Assembly (NCBI GenBank): GCA_964461265.1
Contig: CAYWTS010000037.1
Span: forward strand, 1 to 17,571
DNA length: 17,571 nucleotides
Reading direction: 5' to 3'
Source: CAYWTS01 sp964461265
GTDB lineage: Bacteria > Bacteroidota > Ignavibacteria > Tepidaquicellales > OLB5
Shown here: one piece after another, positions 1 to 7,539 of the stretch
Numbering within the stretch: the stretch's first letter is position 1
Layout: each line of letters opens with the position of its first letter
Position numbers and translations under genes: made by a program
The notes under the pieces: model-generated
Database searches by the model: none
Told to the model about the DNA's origin: nothing
Seen by the model: the letters and a program-made list of their open reading frames with translations, nothing else

Positions 1-22
1 ATTATATTAAATTTTAAAAAAC

Positions 23-1720
23 ATGAAATTCAGTGAAATAGAATATACACGTCCAGACATCGAAAAACTTGAAAATGATTTCAGGGATTTGCTGGTAAAA
101 TTCAAGAATGCGGAAAATTTTGAGGCTCAGGATGAGTTTATGAAGCAAATTAACGAGCTTAGGCTTGAATACGAAACTCAGAATACGCTGGCACACATTA
201 AATACAGCACCGATACGTTTAATAAAGATTATGAACAGGAACAGCACTACTTTGACCTCAATAACCCGGTGTATGAAGGTCTTATACACACTTACTATGA
301 GGAGATTGTAGCCTCAAAGTTCCGCAAAGAACTTGAAGATAAATGGGGCAAACAGCTTTTTGATTACGCAGAGCTAACACTTAAAACCTATAAACCGATA
401 ATTCTTGATGACCTGAAAGCCGAGAATGAGCTTAGAACCGAATATGTGAAGCTCATTTCATCTGCCAGGATTTTCTTTGATGGCGAGGAAAGAAATCTTG
501 CCGGGCTTGTTCCGTTTTTGGAATCACCGATTCGTGATACAAGGGAAAAAGCAAATAATGCAAAATGGAAATTTTTCAGTGATAATGCTGCTGAGTTCGA
601 CAGGATATTCGATGAACTCGTGAAGCTTAGACATAAAATTGCACTTAAACTGGGATACAGCAACTATGTTCAGCTTGGGTATGATAAAATGAATAGAACC
701 GACTACAATCCCGCGATGGTGGCTAAGTTCCGTAATAATGTAATTAAGCACATTGTACCTATTACGATAAGGTTGAAGAACAAACAGCAGCAGAGACTCG
801 GACTTGACAGCATGAAATATTACGACCAGCCGGTGGACTATAAAACAGGAAATGCTAAACCACACGGCACACCGGAGTGGATTGTCAGCTGTGCTACCAA
901 TATGTACAGCGAGCTTTCTGCTGAAACCAATGAATTTTTCAGCTTCATGGTTGAAAATGACCTGATGGACCTTATTACCCGCCACGGAAAGGATACGGGC
1001 GGATACTGTACCTTTATAGAGAAATACCGGGCACCTTTCATATTTTCAAACTTTAACGGAACAATGGGTGATGTTGAGGTTCTCACACATGAAGCCGGTC
1101 ATGCTTTCCAGGCTTACAGCAGCAGGAATTTCGAAATTCCCGAGTACTTCTTTCCTACTTCTGAAGCATGTGAAATCCATTCAATGAGTATGGAGTACCT
1201 GACCTGGCCATGGATGAATTGCTTTTTCAAAGACCAGGTCGATAAATTCAAATATTCTCATATGAAAGGTTCAATGATCTTTATCCCCTACGGTTGTGCA
1301 GTCGATGAATTTCAGCATTTTGTGTATGAGAATCCGTATGTATCGCCTGCAGAGAGAAATCAGGCGTGGATAGAAATTGAATCGAAATATATTCCAAATA
1401 CAGATTACGACGGAAACAAATTTCTTGAAAAAGGCGGAAGGTGGCAGCAGCAAAGACACATTTACTTGATGCCGTTTTATTATATTGATTACTGTCTTGC
1501 GCAAATATGTGCATTCCAGTTCTGGAAAAAGGCACAGGATAACCGTGAGAACGCTGTAACCGATTACCTTCGGTTATGTAAAGCAGGAGGCAGCATGTCA
1601 TTTTTAGAGCTTGTTAAGCTTGCTAATCTTATTTCCCCCTTTGATGAAAGCTGTATGGAAACATTTACTGCTGCTATAGAAAAATGGCTTGAGGACCAGG
1701 AACATATTATAATGAATTAG
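23..1720 (+). CDS. M3 family oligoendopeptidase (zinc metallopeptidase)
   Basis: A 565-residue protein of the M3 peptidase family (thimet oligopeptidase/PepF clan), expected to cleave short peptides in the cytoplasm with a single catalytic zinc. The signature HEAGH lies at residues 356-360: H356 and H360 are zinc ligands and E357 the catalytic base. A second helix with SEACEIHSMSMEY supplies the third ligand, E384, 28 residues after H356, matching the spacing in known M3 enzymes. The rest is the usual long helical N-terminal half, and the length fits the single-domain non-PepF M3 subgroup. There is no signal peptide or membrane segment. The ATG at 23 follows an A/T-rich leader without a clear ribosome site, which is normal for this phylum. 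The gene stands alone, 146 nt before the next start. The family is secure; the physiological substrate is unknown. Confidence 0.93.
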   Translation: MKFSEIEYTRPDIEKLENDFRDLLVKFKNAENFEAQDEFMKQINELRLEYETQNTLAHIKYSTDTFNKDYEQEQHYFDLNNPVYEGLIHTYYEEIVASKFRKELEDKWGKQLFDYAELTLKTYKPIILDDLKAENELRTEYVKLISSARIFFDGEERNLAGLVPFLESPIRDTREKANNAKWKFFSDNAAEFDRIFDELVKLRHKIALKLGYSNYVQLGYDKMNRTDYNPAMVAKFRNNVIKHIVPITIRLKNKQQQRLGLDSMKYYDQPVDYKTGNAKPHGTPEWIVSCATNMYSELSAETNEFFSFMVENDLMDLITRHGKDTGGYCTFIEKYRAPFIFSNFNGTMGDVEVLTHEAGHAFQAYSSRNFEIPEYFFPTSEACEIHSMSMEYLTWPWMNCFFKDQVDKFKYSHMKGSMIFIPYGCAVDEFQHFVYENPYVSPAERNQAWIEIESKYIPNTDYDGNKFLEKGGRWQQQRHIYLMPFYYIDYCLAQICAFQFWKKAQDNRENAVTDYLRLCKAGGSMSFLELVKLANLISPFDESCMETFTAAIEKWLEDQEHIIMN

Positions 1721-1745
1721 AAAACATAGAAAAACATCTCATGTA

Positions 1746-1765
1746 ACCCTCCTATGCGGAGAGGT
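1746..1765 (+). terminator. Weak hairpin after the M3 peptidase gene
   Basis: ACC-CTCC at 1746-1752 can pair with GGAG-A-GGT at 1758-1765 (loop TATGC, one bulged A), 26 nt after the peptidase stop codon. It is followed by ATAAAAGTATTATTT rather than a clean U tract. It could therefore be a weak terminator or simply an RNA stem. Confidence 0.3.
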
Positions 1766-1824
1766 ATAAAAGTATTATTTACAAAAATTTCATATAGTAA
1801 TTCGCCGCGTATAATATAATTTCA

Positions 1825-1850
1825 CAGGGAAAAGATATATCTTTCCCCTG
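1825..1850. promoter_or_regulatory. 26-nt near-perfect palindrome upstream of the ferredoxin-domain gene
   Basis: The segment starts CAGGGAAAAGATA and continues TATCTTTCCCCTG. It is self-complementary over 26 nt except for one A/C pair. It ends 16 nt before the ATG at 1867, and a TATAAT hexamer lies at 1810-1815, so the palindrome would sit at or just after a plausible transcription start. It could be a dimeric-repressor operator or a 5' UTR hairpin. No long U tract follows, which argues against a plain terminator. The -10 assignment is weak because Bacteroidota promoters usually differ from TATAAT. Confidence 0.4.
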
Positions 1851-1866
1851 CTTATATTTACTTCTG

Positions 1867-2574
1867 ATGAACGAACTGATAAACAAAGCAAAGCAGCTTA
1901 ATATAAATAACATACATAAGCATATTTTCCTGTGCGCTAACCAGTTGAACCCCAAATGCTGTTTATTAGAAACCGGGAATGAATCATGGGAATATTTAAA
2001 AAGAAGGTTAGATGAACTTGGCCTTACAAGTAATGGAAAAGTTTTTAGAACAAGAGCAAACTGCCTACGGCTTTGTACTAACGGTCCTGTTGCGGTTATT
2101 TATCCGGACGGTATCTGGTATCATTCTTGTACACCAGACGTACTTGAAAGAATAATAAAAGAACATATTATCGCAAATAAACCGGTTGAAGAATTCAGAA
2201 TCAGCATTACGGAGTTCGATACAACAATAGATGACGAAACGACTGAAGAAGCACTTACGGTTCTTTCTGATAAGTTCGGGATTGAAGATAATAGCATTAT
2301 GGCAGATATGTTAAAAACACATGACAGCCATAGAGAAGATGAAATAAAAAGACTTCTCGAATTAAAGATTACCGAATTACTAAATACAAATCCTGAAAAA
2401 CTTCAAACCATTTTATACAGGATCGATGTAGAAGAAAAACTAATTGGTGAGGTTTTATCAGGAAATCAAAGTAAGGTTATCCCCGCTAAGCTGGCTGAAC
2501 TGGTTTTTAACCGTCAGCTTCAAAAAATAAAAACACGAAGGTATTATACGAGTAAGAATAAAATGATTAAATAG
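1867..2574 (+). CDS. (2Fe-2S) ferredoxin-domain protein with a helical C-terminal extension
   Basis: A 235-residue two-part protein. Residues about 17-105 match the thioredoxin-fold [2Fe-2S] ferredoxin family. The N-terminal strand ends in FLC (C23), followed by KCC (C31/C32), then RANCLRLC (C66, C70) and the typical NGPVAVIYPDGIWY strand. C23, C31 or C32, C66 and C70 are the likely cluster ligands; C88 is extra. An acidic linker at about 108-130 leads to a helical region (about 155-228) rich in L, E and K, with a NPEKLQTILYRIDVEEK motif and an ending like LAELVFNRQLQKI. That motif resembles small stand-alone helical proteins common in Bacteroidota; this resemblance is from memory, not a search. 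A cytoplasmic electron-carrier or Fe-S sensor role is inferred from the family. The gene is monocistronic and converges on the Yip1-type gene. Confidence 0.85.
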   Translation: MNELINKAKQLNINNIHKHIFLCANQLNPKCCLLETGNESWEYLKRRLDELGLTSNGKVFRTRANCLRLCTNGPVAVIYPDGIWYHSCTPDVLERIIKEHIIANKPVEEFRISITEFDTTIDDETTEEALTVLSDKFGIEDNSIMADMLKTHDSHREDEIKRLLELKITELLNTNPEKLQTILYRIDVEEKLIGEVLSGNQSKVIPAKLAELVFNRQLQKIKTRRYYTSKNKMIK

Positions 2575-2584
2575 TATGATTCTT

Positions 2585-2610
2585 GTCATGCCTCAAAATC
2601 GTGGCACGAC
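2585..2610. terminator. Possible bidirectional hairpin between convergent genes
   Basis: GTC-A-TGCC at 2585-2592 can pair with GGCA-C-GAC at 2603-2610, with one A/C mismatch and a 10-nt loop. It lies in the 46-nt gap between two convergent stop codons. T/A-rich sequence flanks it, but the stem is short, so it is a weak terminator candidate only. Confidence 0.3.
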
Positions 2611-2620
2611 TTTCAAAAAA

Positions 2621-3445
2621 CTACCCCAGAAAAAAAGGAAGTTTCAAAAATGAGGTAAAGCAAATCCAGATTATCCATAACACAAATACTACCGATAAAG
2701 AAACCTGCGTTTTTAGACCGGATACTTTTGCGAACCCAATTCCAAGCACAACCATTCCCCAAATAGCGATTAAATCAAAATGAGAGAAGAATTTCTCAAG
2801 CTGCTCACCGATTGTTTCAGCAGTTAAAAACAATGATGGTCCGATATTTGCATTTATATTCCCAGTAAAAATTGCCAGGGCTGTATCTATAATAACCTGT
2901 ATTGCAGATATTATGCTTACAAGTCCTGCAACACAAATAATTTCCATATAAGATGCAGTGCTTTTGAAAATTTTCAAAACACCCCAAAAAATTAATCCTT
3001 TGAGGAATAAAAGTACAAAAGCCCCTATAATAGGTCCTAATATTGAAATCGCTATAAAAAGCGGATTTGACCTGTTAAGACCCTCTTCCATGCGTTCCAT
3101 CGATTGCTCCATTTCTTCCTGAGACATCTTGCCTTCTTTTACTCTATCTTCCATATTCTTTTTAAATGTTTCCACCTGTTTCTGCTTTATGCTCGCAAAA
3201 AGCTCCTCATCATGTGTGATTAAATAACTTGAAACTATCGAAATAACAATTACTATAATAAGCGGTACGAGCCAGTAATTTCTTTTGGATGCTTTTTTAA
3301 TAGCTTCGAAAGTAGCACCCGGTTCAGTTATGACACCGGTCATTGCATCGGTAAGTGCAATATCGGGTTCTTTCGGTACTGCAATTTCCTGAAAGGGCTG
3401 CTCACTGCCTTGTCCGGTTTCAGGTTGGTTTGTGTTTTCCTCCAT
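2621..3445 (-). CDS. Yip1-domain membrane protein
   Basis: A 274-residue polytopic inner-membrane protein. A polar, acidic N-terminal stretch (1-35) precedes GVITEPGATFEAIKKA (37-52), the hallmark entry of bacterial Yip1-family proteins. Membrane segments are visible at about 58-76, 129-160, 167-193, 223-241 and 247-266. A charged, probably coiled helix (78-122, rich in E, K and M) lies between the first two. The family's function in bacteria is poorly defined, so no biochemical role is assigned. The start is only 6 nt after the dapB stop, making it the last gene of the GT4-nadD-lysC-dapB run and probably co-transcribed. The ATG at 3445 is the only sensible start. Confidence 0.82.
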   Translation of the reverse strand: MEENTNQPETGQGSEQPFQEIAVPKEPDIALTDAMTGVITEPGATFEAIKKASKRNYWLVPLIIVIVISIVSSYLITHDEELFASIKQKQVETFKKNMEDRVKEGKMSQEEMEQSMERMEEGLNRSNPLFIAISILGPIIGAFVLLFLKGLIFWGVLKIFKSTASYMEIICVAGLVSIISAIQVIIDTALAIFTGNINANIGPSLFLTAETIGEQLEKFFSHFDLIAIWGMVVLGIGFAKVSGLKTQVSLSVVFVLWIIWICFTSFLKLPFFLG

Positions 3446-3451
3446 TGTAGC

Positions 3452-4180
3452 TTAGATTAAGTTAGTAAATATTTCTTCGAATTTAAAAATCCCTTTTAAC
3501 TGGTGAATAAATTTTGCTGCCAGAAGTGCACCTTCGGCAAAACCCCTGCGCGATTTTGCACTATGTTCAAATTTTATTGTATCAGACGGGCTATCGATAG
3601 TAACCAGGTGGTTGCCGAAAATGTTGCCAAGCCTGCTTGAGGTAAGCTCTATCAGTTCTTTTCGGGGTCTTTCAGATTGCCCGTTAACATTCACACCCGT
3701 CTTGCGTGTAATACCGGCAAGTAATATCTCTGCAAGCTTAATTGATGTGCCGCTGGGTCTATCTAGTTTCTGGTTATGATGGATTTCATGTATTGACACA
3801 TCATATTGTTCAAAACTATTCAGCCATTGGGAAGCTCCTTTAACAAGCTGAAAAAATATATTAACACCAACAGAAAAATTTGTAGCAAATATCAAACCAG
3901 TATTGTTTTTAGTGACTGCTTCCTTTACCTCATCCATTCTGTTATACCAACCTGTTGTTCCGCAAACTACATTGATACCTTTTGAAGCAAGGAATTTAAT
4001 ATTATCTACTGCTGCGGCAGGCGTTGTAAATTCAATTGCAACATCAGGTTTTCCGGTTAAATGGGTTTGAACAGGGTTTTCAATATCATATCTCCCGGTT
4101 AAAGTAAATTTCTTAGTGTCTAAAACAGACTCTATCTCTTTTCCCATTTTTCCGTATCCTACAATTACCAGTTTTATCAT
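3452..4180 (-). CDS. dapB: 4-hydroxy-tetrahydrodipicolinate reductase
   Basis: DapB reduces 4-hydroxy-tetrahydrodipicolinate to tetrahydrodipicolinate with NAD(P)H, on the diaminopimelate/lysine pathway in the cytoplasm. With the start at 4180 the protein is 242 residues, the short form common in Bacteroidota. Visible motifs are the dinucleotide-binding GYGKMG (8-13), CGTTGW (73-78), ATNFSVGVN (99-107) and the catalytic-site EIHHNQKLDRPSGT (132-145). In the last, H134/H135 and K138 match the conserved His/Lys residues. FEHSAKSRRGFAEGAL (204-219) is the usual C-terminal block. The frame is open back to 4231, but that adds 17 residues overlapping lysC and displaces the Rossmann strand, so the internal ATG is preferred. 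The gap to the lysC stop is 4 nt, suggesting translational coupling. Coupling to lysC makes pathway sense. Confidence 0.94.
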   Translation of the reverse strand: MIKLVIVGYGKMGKEIESVLDTKKFTLTGRYDIENPVQTHLTGKPDVAIEFTTPAAAVDNIKFLASKGINVVCGTTGWYNRMDEVKEAVTKNNTGLIFATNFSVGVNIFFQLVKGASQWLNSFEQYDVSIHEIHHNQKLDRPSGTSIKLAEILLAGITRKTGVNVNGQSERPRKELIELTSSRLGNIFGNHLVTIDSPSDTIKFEHSAKSRRGFAEGALLAAKFIHQLKGIFKFEEIFTNLI

Positions 4181-4184
4181 TCTT

Positions 4185-5606
4185 TTAACTTTTAATTTTC
4201 TGAAATAAATCACTTTTTTTGTTATGCTCAAAAAAAGTCCTGTGGAGATTCTTTAAAGAAATCTCAAGATATTTTCCATCAAGGAGAATTGAAAAGCTGT
4301 GCTGGTTATAGCCAAATGCTATTGATTCAGGCTTAACTTGCTGTACTGCCGAAAATATCCTGCGTTCAAGCCCTTTTATGCAGTTCAAATCGGAGCCGAC
4401 TAAAGTTATTAAAACTTTGTTTTTAATAAGTTCATGCTCTGAAATTTCCTCAAATTCATACAGCAGTTCATCATAGTGTATCTTTGTATAATTATTCTCG
4501 GCAATCACAATAATTATAGCATTGTTTGATGAAATTAAAAGATCTATTTGCGGTTTATGTTTATTCAAAATGTTCAGCATCATATCCCAGAAAACATAAA
4601 GGCTCAGAGACTCTTTTGGCTTTAAACGTAACACCATAACATTACGATTGTAGGTAATCGATTTCACAAGCTCATGGTATTTAAGTGACAAATCAACCAC
4701 CGTACCGCTTGATGATAAATTTTTAGAATTAAGTATCTTTATAGGTATGTTTTTTGCACGCGCAGGTTTTACTGAATTTTTATGAAGAACCTTTGCCCCG
4801 AAATTTGAAAGTTCCTCCATTTCTTTATAAGAAATCTGGGAAAGCTTGAAGGGATTTTTTATTATATCAGGATCGGCCGTTAAAATTCCGTCAACATCTG
4901 TCCATATCTGTATACCGGAAGCATTGCATAATGAACCATAGATTGCTGCTGAGAAATCCGAACTTTCGCGTCCCATTGTAGTTGGAATTCCATCAATAGT
5001 AGAAGCTATAAAACCCTGCGTTAATATAATTTTGCCTTTTCTAAGCAGTGGTAATACAATGTTGTTAACATTCTTTTGCGTAAGGTCAAATAACGGGTAA
5101 GCACGCGAAAATTCGTTATCGGTTTTAATTATTTTTAGCGAACTTACTAATTCCACACCCGTTTTTTCGGAAAGCATTGCATAGTAAATTACCGTTGAAC
5201 TCAGTAACTCACCGTAAATTCTGAAAGCATCAAGAGTCCGTAAACTCAACTCACGGATGATTGAAAGTCCGTTAATTAATTTACGAATTTCCGAAATATA
5301 TTTTTCAATTTTCTTAATAGCTTCAGCCAACAGCTTACCAGGCAAAACAAGCTCCTCAATTATTTTATAATGCCGCTGAATTAAAGCATTAAGAATATTG
5401 AAGGCTTGTTTTGATTTACCTTTTGCTGAAAGATGTGCAATTTCTTCAAGAGAGTTGGTTGCTTTTGCAATTGCAGATACAACTACAATTTTATTCCGCT
5501 TTTCATTTTTCACAATACGCAAAACGTTCTTAATAGAATTGGAATCCTGAACCGAGGTCCCCCCGAATTTCATAATGACTAATTCATTTATTGCTTTTTT
5601 TGCCAT
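4185..5606 (-). CDS. lysC: Aspartate kinase (monofunctional)
   Basis: Aspartokinase phosphorylates aspartate, the first step toward lysine, diaminopimelate, threonine and methionine. The 473-residue chain has the amino-acid kinase domain at about 10-300. Visible are MKFGGTSVQD (12-21), VVVSAIAKAT (41-50), the degenerate substrate block AFRIYGELLSS (128-138), ILTQGFIAS (194-202), GRESSDFSAA (212-221, where many homologues have GRGGSD or GREGSD), IWTDVDGILTADP (234-246) and FGAKVLHKNSVKPA (269-282). The last about 160 residues should form tandem ACT domains for feedback control, but they are unusually divergent, so allosteric control by lysine cannot be read directly. There is no homoserine dehydrogenase part. 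The ATG directly abuts the nadD TAA stop (zero gap). A second ATG at codon 12 would still keep the kinase motif. Confidence 0.93.
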   Translation of the reverse strand: MAKKAINELVIMKFGGTSVQDSNSIKNVLRIVKNEKRNKIVVVSAIAKATNSLEEIAHLSAKGKSKQAFNILNALIQRHYKIIEELVLPGKLLAEAIKKIEKYISEIRKLINGLSIIRELSLRTLDAFRIYGELLSSTVIYYAMLSEKTGVELVSSLKIIKTDNEFSRAYPLFDLTQKNVNNIVLPLLRKGKIILTQGFIASTIDGIPTTMGRESSDFSAAIYGSLCNASGIQIWTDVDGILTADPDIIKNPFKLSQISYKEMEELSNFGAKVLHKNSVKPARAKNIPIKILNSKNLSSSGTVVDLSLKYHELVKSITYNRNVMVLRLKPKESLSLYVFWDMMLNILNKHKPQIDLLISSNNAIIIVIAENNYTKIHYDELLYEFEEISEHELIKNKVLITLVGSDLNCIKGLERRIFSAVQQVKPESIAFGYNQHSFSILLDGKYLEISLKNLHRTFFEHNKKSDLFQKIKS

Positions 5607-6197
5607 TTATAATGTATAAAGATTATTTTCATAAATATATTTTTCCACACCGGCAGGAACAAGGTATTTTATAGATTTATTTTCCTGTACTCTTAAACGG
5701 ATATCCGAAGACGAAATATTCACATCGGGCACCGGTACAAATAGTACCTGCCTGCTGAATTCATTATTAACATCACTAATCAGGTAACCGGGACGATTGA
5801 TAACAACAACCTCGGATAAAAGGAATAATTTTCCGGGATCTTTCCATGTGTGAAGCACAGCCAGATTATCCATACCGATAATCAAATAGAAAGTTACAAC
5901 CTCATTGCCATATTTCTTCCTCAGGGATAGAAGAGTATCTACTGTAAAAGTTTTACCTTTTGCAGTAATTTCAATACTGGAAACCTCAAAAAACGGATTA
6001 TCTTCAATAGCAATCTTAACCATCTCGAGCCTGTGCTTTATATCTAAAATTTCCTCCGGTGCTTTAAGAGGAGGAACACCCGACGGGACGAACAGTATTT
6101 TATCGAGGTGCATTTGTTCCCGGACGCTTTCAGCAGCAATAAGATGTGCATTATGCACAGGATTAAATGTACCGCCGAATATTCCGTACCGTGTCAA
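5607..6197 (-). CDS. nadD: Nicotinate-nucleotide adenylyltransferase
   Basis: NadD transfers AMP from ATP to nicotinate mononucleotide to give deamido-NAD, a cytoplasmic step of NAD synthesis. The 196 residues are the normal length. Motifs are GIFGGTFNPVHNAHL (5-19), which contains the nucleotidyltransferase HxxH signature (H15, H18); VPSGVPPLK (37-45); IIGMDNL (106-112); NRPGY (134-138); and ISSSDIR (161-167), the C-terminal substrate/ATP motif. The frame begins with TTG. No in-frame ATG exists before the essential GGTFNP loop, so TTG initiation is well supported. TTG overlaps the TGA stop of the GT4 gene by 4 nt (TTGA), and its own stop abuts the lysC ATG, so it is translationally coupled on both sides. 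Confidence 0.95.
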   Translation of the reverse strand: MTRYGIFGGTFNPVHNAHLIAAESVREQMHLDKILFVPSGVPPLKAPEEILDIKHRLEMVKIAIEDNPFFEVSSIEITAKGKTFTVDTLLSLRKKYGNEVVTFYLIIGMDNLAVLHTWKDPGKLFLLSEVVVINRPGYLISDVNNEFSRQVLFVPVPDVNISSSDIRLRVQENKSIKYLVPAGVEKYIYENNLYTL

Positions 6198-7309
6198 CCA
6201 ACCACCTCCCTGTAAATGTTTTCAGTCTTCTTCACCATTTCGTATTCATCGAACTGGGTTGCATCTATCAATGCATTTTGTGAGAGTTTCTGTCTCATCT
6301 CCGGATTTTCGTACAATATTTGCAGTTTACTAAACAGGTCATCAACATTTCCAGGGTCAAATGTTAAAGCATTTTCATTATCATGAATTATAGTTTCGTA
6401 TGACTGTAAGTGGCTGCTTACAATAGCATTCCTCGATGCCATTGCCTCAAGAATTGTGTACGGAATTCCGGGTCGTGTTGACGTATTCACATAAACATCA
6501 AATAAACTGTAATAATCCTGTATCTTCTCAACTGCACCTGTTAAAAAAACGGTATTTGTCAATCCCGATTCTCTTATGTAATTACTGTAATACTTCATCC
6601 TTTTGCCATCACCGACTATCAGAAATTTAATAAACGGGAATTTTTGTTTAACAAAATATGCTGCGTGAATTAGAATTTTTAAATTTTTTGACACTTCAAA
6701 ATCAGTTACTGTACCCGCTAAGAAATTTTTGTCATCAAGACCTAATACATATAACAACCCGTGATTTTTTTTAGCATTTGCATATAAAGAAATGTCAATT
6801 CCTTTTGGTATAATAGCAGACTTTCCTGGTTTAGCACTCTTTAGCTCAAAAGCCTGTAAGGAGTCTTGTTCACAACTGAAAATAAATTTGTCTGTAAATT
6901 GTATTAGATACTGTTGAATAGTTTTGGCTGTATTTTTTAAGATGGCACTTTCATAATAAGGCAAGTTAAAATTATGAAAGGAATGTATGGTTTTTATCCC
7001 GGGATTATGCTTTTTATAAATTCTCGAATAAAATCCTGATGTACCGTCGTGTGAATGTATTATATCCGGTTGTATCTCTTTAATAAGTAAGCTGACTTTT
7101 TTCAAATGTTTCTGTCTGAGCAGTTTAGGCAGTATAATTGGGTAGAATTTAAACTTATGTTTGTTGGATGAATTATGCAGAAGGCTATAAGGCAATGAAG
7201 CAAGATAAATCTGGATTGATGATTGATCCGCAAGTCTTGCAATAGAATATGCATTTGTTTGTCCTGAAGAGTAATTACTGCCTTGAACTATATGTAGTAC
7301 TTTTATCAA
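6194..7309 (-). CDS. GT4-family glycosyltransferase
   Basis: A 371-residue GT-B fold enzyme, probably peripheral to the inner membrane, adding a sugar from a nucleotide donor to a surface glycan. The N-terminal acceptor domain starts KVLHIVQG and contains DIIHSHDGTSGFYSR (82-96). The donor domain contains IIPKGID (166-172), GTVTDFEVSKN (199-209), FLIVGDGKRM (229-238) and GIPYTILEAMASRNAIVSS (281-299). The usual E-x7-E donor motif is altered: the second Glu (E288) is present but the first position is Pro (P280), which is unusual for an active retaining GT4. The frame has no ATG at its beginning; TTG at 7309 immediately precedes the first strand. A 230-nt gap separates it from the upstream GT9 gene, so it may have its own promoter. 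Sugar specificity is unknown. Confidence 0.87.
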   Translation of the reverse strand: MIKVLHIVQGSNYSSGQTNAYSIARLADQSSIQIYLASLPYSLLHNSSNKHKFKFYPIILPKLLRQKHLKKVSLLIKEIQPDIIHSHDGTSGFYSRIYKKHNPGIKTIHSFHNFNLPYYESAILKNTAKTIQQYLIQFTDKFIFSCEQDSLQAFELKSAKPGKSAIIPKGIDISLYANAKKNHGLLYVLGLDDKNFLAGTVTDFEVSKNLKILIHAAYFVKQKFPFIKFLIVGDGKRMKYYSNYIRESGLTNTVFLTGAVEKIQDYYSLFDVYVNTSTRPGIPYTILEAMASRNAIVSSHLQSYETIIHDNENALTFDPGNVDDLFSKLQILYENPEMRQKLSQNALIDATQFDEYEMVKKTENIYREVVG

Positions 7310-7539
7310 TTTTTTTATAAGAAAAAATGCATACTGTATAACTATAATACTGATTTATTTATATTGAATGAAGACACATAATAAGTAATAATTCATAAAC
7401 TGTATTGAGTGTATAGTGCAAGAAGCTGTCAATCTTTTAAAAGAAAGTTAAATAATATAAAATAACAGAATTAATTTTCATCTTAACTTTAATTAAAACA
7501 ATTAACCATTCACAATTGAGTATTTGTAATTTTAACACA
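7310..7539 (-). other. 230-nt AT-rich intergenic gap, likely promoter of the GT4-nadD-lysC-dapB run
   Basis: No credible ORF is present. Read on the minus strand, TTGACA occurs just after the self-complementary TCTTTTAAAAGA (7433-7444), but no convincing -10 element sits at normal spacing. This is the only sizeable gap between the two minus-strand gene groups, so a promoter here is expected from layout rather than shown by a consensus. Confidence 0.3.

Noticed and set aside
524..985. 153-codon minus-strand open frame inside the M3 peptidase gene
   Set aside because: Shadow of a strongly conserved coding region on the other strand.
2583..2783. 66-codon plus-strand open frame at the end of the Yip1-type gene
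   Set aside because: It overlaps the C-terminal coding region of the Yip1-type gene antisense, with no recognisable features.
4181..4231. Longer dapB start at 4231
   Set aside because: It would add a basic 17-residue leader overlapping lysC ahead of the Rossmann strand. ATG at 4180 gives the normal DapB N-terminus with a 4-nt gap.
5905..6333. 142-codon plus-strand open frame across nadD and GT4
   Set aside because: It is antisense to two confidently identified genes and its composition is not protein-like.
7433..7444. TCTTTTAAAAGA palindrome as a regulator site
   Set aside because: Simple A/T palindromes of this length are expected by chance in such AT-rich intergenic sequence.
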